A DNA stretch of 64,000 nucleotides from JAEUOS01 sp965279115 (GTDB lineage: Bacteria > Pseudomonadota > Gammaproteobacteria > Burkholderiales > JAEUOS01): contig OZ257137.1 of the NCBI GenBank assembly GCA_965279115.1, positions 4,464,001-4,528,000 of the forward strand. Reading direction: 5' to 3'. Below the pieces are notes generated by a model that was given only the letters and a program-made list of their open reading frames with translations, did no database searches and was not told the origin of the DNA. The position numbers were made by a program, and so were the translations under genes. Of the stretch, positions 59,612 to 64,000 are shown in pieces (the first letter of the stretch is position 1; each line of letters opens with the position of its first letter).

Positions 59612-60766
59612 GTCGCCGCCGTCAAGGCTGTCGTTGCCAGTCCCGCCGTCGAGTGTGTTGGCGAGGGTGTTGCCGGTCAGGCTGTCGTCACCGGAGCCGC
59701 CAATCGCGTTTTCGATGTTCGCACCGTAGGCGATAGCCAGGTTGTCCTGGCCGCTGTAGAGGTCGGCATCGGTGTATCCATTGGCAGCGAGGTTGGAAGC
59801 GACCGCGCTTTCGGCGAACGCGGGAATGTCGGCGAACAACTGGGCGTGGGTTTGCCTCAGGCCGATGGAGCTGAAGCTGCCGGCATTGAGGTTGATGACG
59901 CTGCGCAGGGTCTGGCTGGCCGCGCTGATGGTGTCGGTGCCGCCGCCATCCCAAAGGGTCTCGAAGAACTTCTCGCCGGCCGTCCAGGTGTAGGTGTCAT
60001 TGCCCGACCGGTAGTTCGCGTTGGCCCCGTAGGTGTGTTGCAGCGCGAGGATGTCGCCCAGCATCATTGAGCGCGGCTGAATGTTGCCGTAGGACCAGCC
60101 GAAGGAAAAACTCGTCCCGGTGACCACGACTTCGAGGCTGTGCGGCGCCTCGTTGTAGGCCATCATCGTGAAGCCCTTGTGGTCCTGGTCAACCGGCAGG
60201 GTGACGCTGCCGCCGAAGGGGTGCTGCAACCCGAGCGCGTGGCCGATTTCGTGCAGCAACACCTGGTAGCCGAATCCGCCGGGCTGGTACTCGCCGGTGA
60301 AGGCGCCGGCGCGCAGGAACACGTCCCCGCGGGCCGGGTCATTGTCGCTGACAGTACCTATCATGCCACCCGGGAAAATCAGATAGCTGGGGCCGGGCGA
60401 TTCCGCGTACCCGGCAACGCCGTTGAAGCCGGGGTCGGAAAAGTCGTGCTGGATGATGGCGATGTTCGCCGGGCCGGTGGTGGCGCTCTCGGCAAAGGTC
60501 AGGTTGGTGATGCCCCCGTAGTATGCGAACACCGCGCGCGCGGCATCGGCCTGCTCGTTGGTGAGTGCGACAAAACCTGGTATGCCGGCGTCGTAGGAGG
60601 GCAGTGTGGTCGGAAACGTATAAGTGAGCGCGACGCCCTGCCCGATGCCGCCTGGCGCCGCGGTATTCGTACCCTCGGCAAGGCTGAAGTTCCAGCGCAG
60701 GCTGATAGCGCCGCCCGTTCGAAAGAACAGCAGCGCGTCAAGGATCTCCGACTGTGAGGCTGGCAT
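58682..60766 (-). CDS. RTX metalloprotease F (M10/serralysin-like)
   Basis: Second secreted metalloprotease, 694 aa. The catalytic domain covers residues ~1-350 with the zinc motif HEIGHALGLQH (H172, E173, H176, H182) and Met-turn MMAYNE (M202). The part ALQHTYGANANYRSGNDTYT is typical of serralysin C-terminal catalytic lobes. About 340 residues of RTX repeats follow, again with the shared 3' block and the tail FAILGTVSHPATLGSDFLII plus A. No signal peptide is seen. It is separated by 173 bp from the PPC/RTX gene upstream. The weak GGGAACGCGC precedes the ATG. No inhibitor gene is adjacent. Confidence 0.93.
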   Translation of the reverse strand: MPASQSEILDALLFFRTGGAISLRWNFSLAEGTNTAAPGGIGQGVALTYTFPTTLPSYDAGIPGFVALTNEQADAARAVFAYYGGITNLTFAESATTGPANIAIIQHDFSDPGFNGVAGYAESPGPSYLIFPGGMIGTVSDNDPARGDVFLRAGAFTGEYQPGGFGYQVLLHEIGHALGLQHPFGGSVTLPVDQDHKGFTMMAYNEAPHSLEVVVTGTSFSFGWSYGNIQPRSMMLGDILALQHTYGANANYRSGNDTYTWTAGEKFFETLWDGGGTDTISAASQTLRSVINLNAGSFSSIGLRQTHAQLFADIPAFAESAVASNLAANGYTDADLYSGQDNLAIAYGANIENAIGGSGDDSLTGNTLANTLDGGTGNDSLDGGDGGDSLVGGLGFDTLIGGIGDDTLRGGDQADSMVAGDGNDFLSGGKGLDTLDGGEGNDTLAGLIGNDSLIGGNGIDTADYSASSDAVTVNLATGTGGSTLSVVGTGAGADVLAGIENLLGSLFNDSFTGDTGANAFTGNAGNDTMLAGDGFDTLDGGDGNDSLSGMNQGDVINGGNGNDWLGGGKGQDGIDGGADNDTLLGGLGGDTLTGGTGADTFVFTTVLDVGGINVDTITDFVSGVDVIHLSNAIFGGLGSIGASVGLSANLLYNATTGRLSYDADGAGGGGALDFAILGTVSHPATLGSDFLIIA

Positions 60767-60939
60767 GCGCGTTCCCGGCGAACATGACGAGGGCTAACTC
60801 GTGCTGCTTCAGATGTACCAGCCGGAATTATGGCCGATCCGGCGGCGGTTTCAGGCTTGCCAGGCGGCCGATTGCCGGTTTTCAAAGGTCAATTTTGTTT
60901 GCCGTGTGACCAATCGCACAGTCCCGGTAGTGCAAGGCC

Positions 60940-61877
60940 TCAGGCGACGATGAAAAAGTCGTTGCCCAGGCTGGCCGGATGGGTACCCACACCGAGGATT
61001 GCGAAGTTGAGCGCCGGGTTTCCCCCCGCGCCGTCGGCATCGTAGGACAGCGCGCCGGTCGTGGCGTTGTAGAGCAGGTTGGTGGGGCGTGTACCCAGGT
61101 TGACGAAAGTGTTCAGGTTGGGCACAAATACGCCGAAGATCGCGGCCGACAAATGGATCACATCCACGCCCGATACAAAGTCGGTGATGGTGTCAAAGTT
61201 GATCGTGTTGTCCGGTGCGGTGGTGAACACGAAGGTGTCGGCACCGCTACCGCCGGTGAGCGTGTCGATGCCCAGGCCGCCCAGCAGGGTGTCGTTGTCG
61301 GCGCCGCCGTTGATGCTGTCCTGGCCCTTGCCGCCACCCAGCCAGTCGTTGCCGTTGCCGCCGTTGATCACGTCGCCCTGGTTCATGCCCGACAGGCTGT
61401 CATTGCCGTCGCCGCCGTCGAGGGTGTCGAAGCCGTCACTGGCCAGCATGGTGTCGTTGCCGGCATTGCCGGTGAAGGCGTTGTTGCCAAGGTCGCCGGT
61501 GAGGCTGTCGTCGAACAGGCTGCCGAGCAGGTTCTCGATGCCGGCCAGGGCATCGGCCCCGGCGCCGGTGCCGACGATCGGAATGGTGCTGCCGCCGGTA
61601 CCGGTGGCGAGGTTGACGGTGACCGCGTCGGAGGAGGCGGAATAGTCGGCGGTGTCGGTGCCGTTGCCGCCGATCAGGCTGTCGTTGCCGATCAGTCCGG
61701 CGAGGGTGTCGTTGCCTTCGCCGCCATCGAGGGTGTCGAGGCCCTTGCCGCCGGAGAGGAAGTCATTGCCGTCGCCGGCGACCATGCTGTCGGCCTGGTC
61801 GCCGCCGCGCAGGGTATCGTCGCCGATCCCGCCGATCAAGGTGTCGAAGCCCAGGCCGCCGACCAGACTGTCGTTGT
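60940..61877. repeat. RTX 3' block, copy in gene G
   Basis: Fourth copy of the shared ~0.93 kb block. Compared with the others it carries a unique insertion, VPNLNTFVNLGTRPTN, near the tail. Confidence 0.85.
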
Positions 61878-64000
61878 TGCCGCCGCCGTCAATGCTGTCA
61901 TTGCCCACGCCGCCATCGAGCGTGTCATTGCCGGCCTGGCCGGTCAGGGTATCGTTGCCGTCCAGGCTGTTGAGCAAGTTGTCACCGGCATTGCCGATCA
62001 TCTGGTTGTCGAGATTGTTGCCGTTGCCGCCCAGTCCGGTGTTGCCGGCTGCGAGCGTGAGGTTCTCGACAAAGTTGGTCAGCGTGTAGCTGATGCTGGC
62101 GATCACCGAATCGATCGCGCTACCGAGGTCCAGTCCGCCGGGCAGTGCGCCATCGCCGAGTGAGTTGTCGGTCTCCTGCACCACATCCTTGGCGTCGTCG
62201 ACGTAATAGGTGTCGGGGCCGCTGCCGCCGGCCATGATGTCGGCGCCGGCGGCGCCGTTCAGGGTGTCGCTGCCGCCCGCGCCCACCAGGGTGTCGTTTC
62301 CGGATGCACCCTGCAGGTTGTCGGGATTCTTGCTGCCGATGTCGCGCGAACCCGCGAAGTTGTAAGCGTCGATCTTGGCCGCTTCGATGTTCTTGAGCGC
62401 GAGCAGGGTCACCCAGCCGAAAGCGCCTTGGCTGCCGTCGCGGTCCCATTGCAGGAGCGTGTCGCCACCGGACTGTTGCAGCCGAATGAAATCGGCAAGG
62501 TTCGAGGTGCCGGGCGTATAGAAGCGCGCGTTGGCGCTGGCCGCGAGCAAGGCTTCGATGTCCAGCATGTCGCCGCCGACGCCGACGTCGAAGTCGTTGA
62601 CCACGTAGGCGAGGTCGCCGGTTGCGACCTCGCGCGGCAGCACGACGTAGGTGTCGCGCCCGGTGCCGCCGGTGACAATATTGACGCCGGTGTTGTCGGC
62701 GATGTAAACGCTGAAGCGGTCGTCGCCGGCGCCGCCCACCAGGGTGTTGTCACCGAACCAGTCGCTGAAACTGTCGTTGCCGTCGCCGCCTTCGAGCCGG
62801 TCGTCACCTGTCGATTCGAGGCTCGATTGCGCGAAGTTGTCGTCGCCGCTGCCGCCGCGCATCGTGTCGTTGCCGAGGCCGCCGGCCAGCGTGTCGTTGC
62901 CGGGCCCGCCATCGATGACGTCGTCGCCGGCCTTGCCGTCTATCAGGTCATTGCCGCCGGGACCGGCCTGCGGGTCGCCGTTGATCACGTCGTTGAACGC
63001 GCTGCCGCTGTAGGCGTCGTCGAAGCTGCTGCCGGTAAAGGGTTGAGAGCCGCCGTCGAGGTCGGTGACGTCCAGCACATAGGTGCCGGTGGATTCGTCG
63101 TCGAACGACTGGGCGGACAGGTAGTAATCCGCGGTCGACGACGCCGTGAAGGTGATGCTCGACTCAAACCCGCCGGCGCTGTCGTCGTCGTAGTCGATCA
63201 GCGTGCCGGTACCGTCCAGCAGCACCAGGAACGGGTCGGCCAGCGTGCCCGCGCCGGAGCCGTTGCCACGCAGGTCGAAGCGGTAGGTATGCCCGTTGAC
63301 CAGCGAGACCCGGTACCAGTCATGGTCCGGAGCGCCTTGCGGATGGTCGCCTAACGTGCCGCTGGCGCGCCCGCCGACGGCGATGTCGCTGCCGGTGGTC
63401 GTGGAGTCGTCGATGTCGCCACCGGTCAGGTCGGTCGAGCGCAGCGTGAAGCTGCCGGTGTTGGCGCGGAACCCCTGGGCGGAAAGCAGGTAGGTGCCGC
63501 TGCTCAGGGCCGTGTAAGTGATGCTGGAGTCTGGGCTGCCGGCGTCGTCATTGAAGGCCAGGTCCGCACCCGTGCCCGACAGCAGGCGCAGGGTGGCGTC
63601 GGCGAGCGTGCCATTGCCCGAGGGCGAACCCTGCAGGTCGAAGCGGTATTGATGGCCTGACACCAGGTTCACGCGGTACCAGTCCTGGTCGCCGCTGTGA
63701 TCGATGCTGCCGATCGCGCTGCCGCCGGCGGAAGAAATCCGGCCCGGCGTGCGGATCACCGAAAGCATGTCGGCCGCACCCACTTCCATGGTCTCGAGGG
63801 TGTAGCTACCAGTGTGCTGGTTCACGCTGGCGGCGACCAGGTAATACACCCCGGATTGCTGTGCCTCATAGGGAGTGAGGTCACCGATGGCCGAATCCAG
63901 GCCGCCATGGGCATCATCGTTGTATGCAAGCAGGATGCCGGCACTGTCGCGCAATTCAAGGTAGGCATCCGGCAAGGTTCCGGTGCCCGAGGACGTGCCG
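60940..64000 (-). CDS. RTX protein G with PPC domains (5' end outside window)
   Basis: Type-I-secretion-type protein, at least 1,019 residues in the window and still open at the right edge. An apparent start at 63975 is a TTG inside a conserved PPC unit, so the gene is cut. The visible N-part has at least three PPC-type domains (each with GHQYRFDL or GHTYRFDL and a Ca-binding-like YNDDA/FNDDAG/YDDDSAG turn). RTX repeats follow, then a segment like the C-terminal target domain of other T1SS proteins (~62340-62600: VGVGGDMLDIEALLAASANA, FIRLQQSGGDTLLQWDRDG), then more RTX and the shared 3' block, ending FAILGVGTHPASLGNDFFIV plus A. The missing 5' part may hold an enzyme domain, as PPC units often follow peptidases. 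Confidence 0.9.
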   Translation of the reverse strand, partial: GTSSGTGTLPDAYLELRDSAGILLAYNDDAHGGLDSAIGDLTPYEAQQSGVYYLVAASVNQHTGSYTLETMEVGAADMLSVIRTPGRISSAGGSAIGSIDHSGDQDWYRVNLVSGHQYRFDLQGSPSGNGTLADATLRLLSGTGADLAFNDDAGSPDSSITYTALSSGTYLLSAQGFRANTGSFTLRSTDLTGGDIDDSTTTGSDIAVGGRASGTLGDHPQGAPDHDWYRVSLVNGHTYRFDLRGNGSGAGTLADPFLVLLDGTGTLIDYDDDSAGGFESSITFTASSTADYYLSAQSFDDESTGTYVLDVTDLDGGSQPFTGSSFDDAYSGSAFNDVINGDPQAGPGGNDLIDGKAGDDVIDGGPGNDTLAGGLGNDTMRGGSGDDNFAQSSLESTGDDRLEGGDGNDSFSDWFGDNTLVGGAGDDRFSVYIADNTGVNIVTGGTGRDTYVVLPREVATGDLAYVVNDFDVGVGGDMLDIEALLAASANARFYTPGTSNLADFIRLQQSGGDTLLQWDRDGSQGAFGWVTLLALKNIEAAKIDAYNFAGSRDIGSKNPDNLQGASGNDTLVGAGGSDTLNGAAGADIMAGGSGPDTYYVDDAKDVVQETDNSLGDGALPGGLDLGSAIDSVIASISYTLTNFVENLTLAAGNTGLGGNGNNLDNQMIGNAGDNLLNSLDGNDTLTGQAGNDTLDGGVGNDSIDGGGNNDSLVGGLGFDTLIGGIGDDTLRGGDQADSMVAGDGNDFLSGGKGLDTLDGGEGNDTLAGLIGNDSLIGGNGTDTADYSASSDAVTVNLATGTGGSTIPIVGTGAGADALAGIENLLGSLFDDSLTGDLGNNAFTGNAGNDTMLASDGFDTLDGGDGNDSLSGMNQGDVINGGNGNDWLGGGKGQDSINGGADNDTLLGGLGIDTLTGGSGADTFVFTTAPDNTINFDTITDFVSGVDVIHLSAAIFGVFVPNLNTFVNLGTRPTNLLYNATTGALSYDADGAGGNPALNFAILGVGTHPASLGNDFFIVA

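Noticed and set aside
63975..63975. TTG at 63975 as the start of RTX protein G
   Set aside because: Codons upstream to the window edge (GTSSGTGT) continue the same PPC domain, so the gene begins beyond 64000.
30029..64000. Pore-forming RTX toxins (HlyA type)
   Set aside because: No amphipathic hydrophobic pore region, acylation site or HlyC-like acyltransferase is seen; the proteins are repeat, propeller, protease or PPC types.

Overview
The window is high-GC chromosomal DNA from a Gram-negative bacterium. Several traits point to a betaproteobacterium, probably Burkholderiales: repeated solitary Bug/TctC-type solute receptors, a complete livGFHM-K transporter, a YdiJ-type FAD/Fe-S dehydrogenase, GntR-controlled CoA-ester catabolism and very few intergenic bases. 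This assignment is inferred from family content; no rRNA or other marker gene is present. I saw no tRNA, rRNA, CRISPR array, integrase or insertion sequence.

Positions 1-22,600 are catabolic and transport genes. A leftward group holds a Bug receptor, a 3-hydroxyisobutyrate-dehydrogenase-family enzyme, a cupin and the start of another Bug receptor (1-2,709). A second leftward group holds an FCD GntR regulator, a 57-aa membrane peptide, a DsbA/FrnE-like protein, a 1,004-aa FAD/Fe-S dehydrogenase and a beta-carbonic anhydrase (2,826-8,088). The regulator is divergent from a serine-glyoxylate-type aminotransferase, with two inverted TTGTATGCAA sites between them. Next come a cupin, a livG-F-H-M-K operon closed by a terminator, and a CoA-ester module (class III CoA-transferase, HutC-type regulator, CitE-like lyase, double-hotdog MaoC hydratase) flanked by two Bug receptors. 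A cysteine-free DUF35 protein paired with a thiolase-like protein lacking the usual nucleophile closes this part.

Positions 22,700-30,000 hold an autotransporter with HAF repeats, gloB, a glutathione S-transferase, cbpA, a DUF4124 protein and an orphan GspE/PilB ATPase. The stop codon of the ATPase lies in a 33-bp tandem repeat.

Positions 30,000-64,000 are the most unusual part. Seven RTX (GGxGxDxxx) genes all run leftward and encode proteins of about 690 to 1,860 aa, the last one cut by the window edge. All seven end in the same type-I-secretion-like tail, DFxI(V/I)A. Three have a shared N-terminal domain, two carry an M10 metalloprotease domain, one carries PPC domains, and two contain large inserts that I read as complete seven-bladed beta-propellers (three in total). 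Their last ~0.93 kb is almost the same DNA in four of the genes, which suggests gene conversion or recent duplication. Between RTX genes four and five, on the opposite strand, sits a five-gene cassette: a TIGR03032-family protein, an ABC-2 glycan exporter (permease plus Wzt-like ATPase) and two PAPS-type sulfotransferases. My hypothesis is that the locus builds a calcium-dependent, protease-processed cell-surface matrix made of RTX proteins and an exported sulfated glycan. No type I secretion ABC/MFP/TolC genes are in the window.
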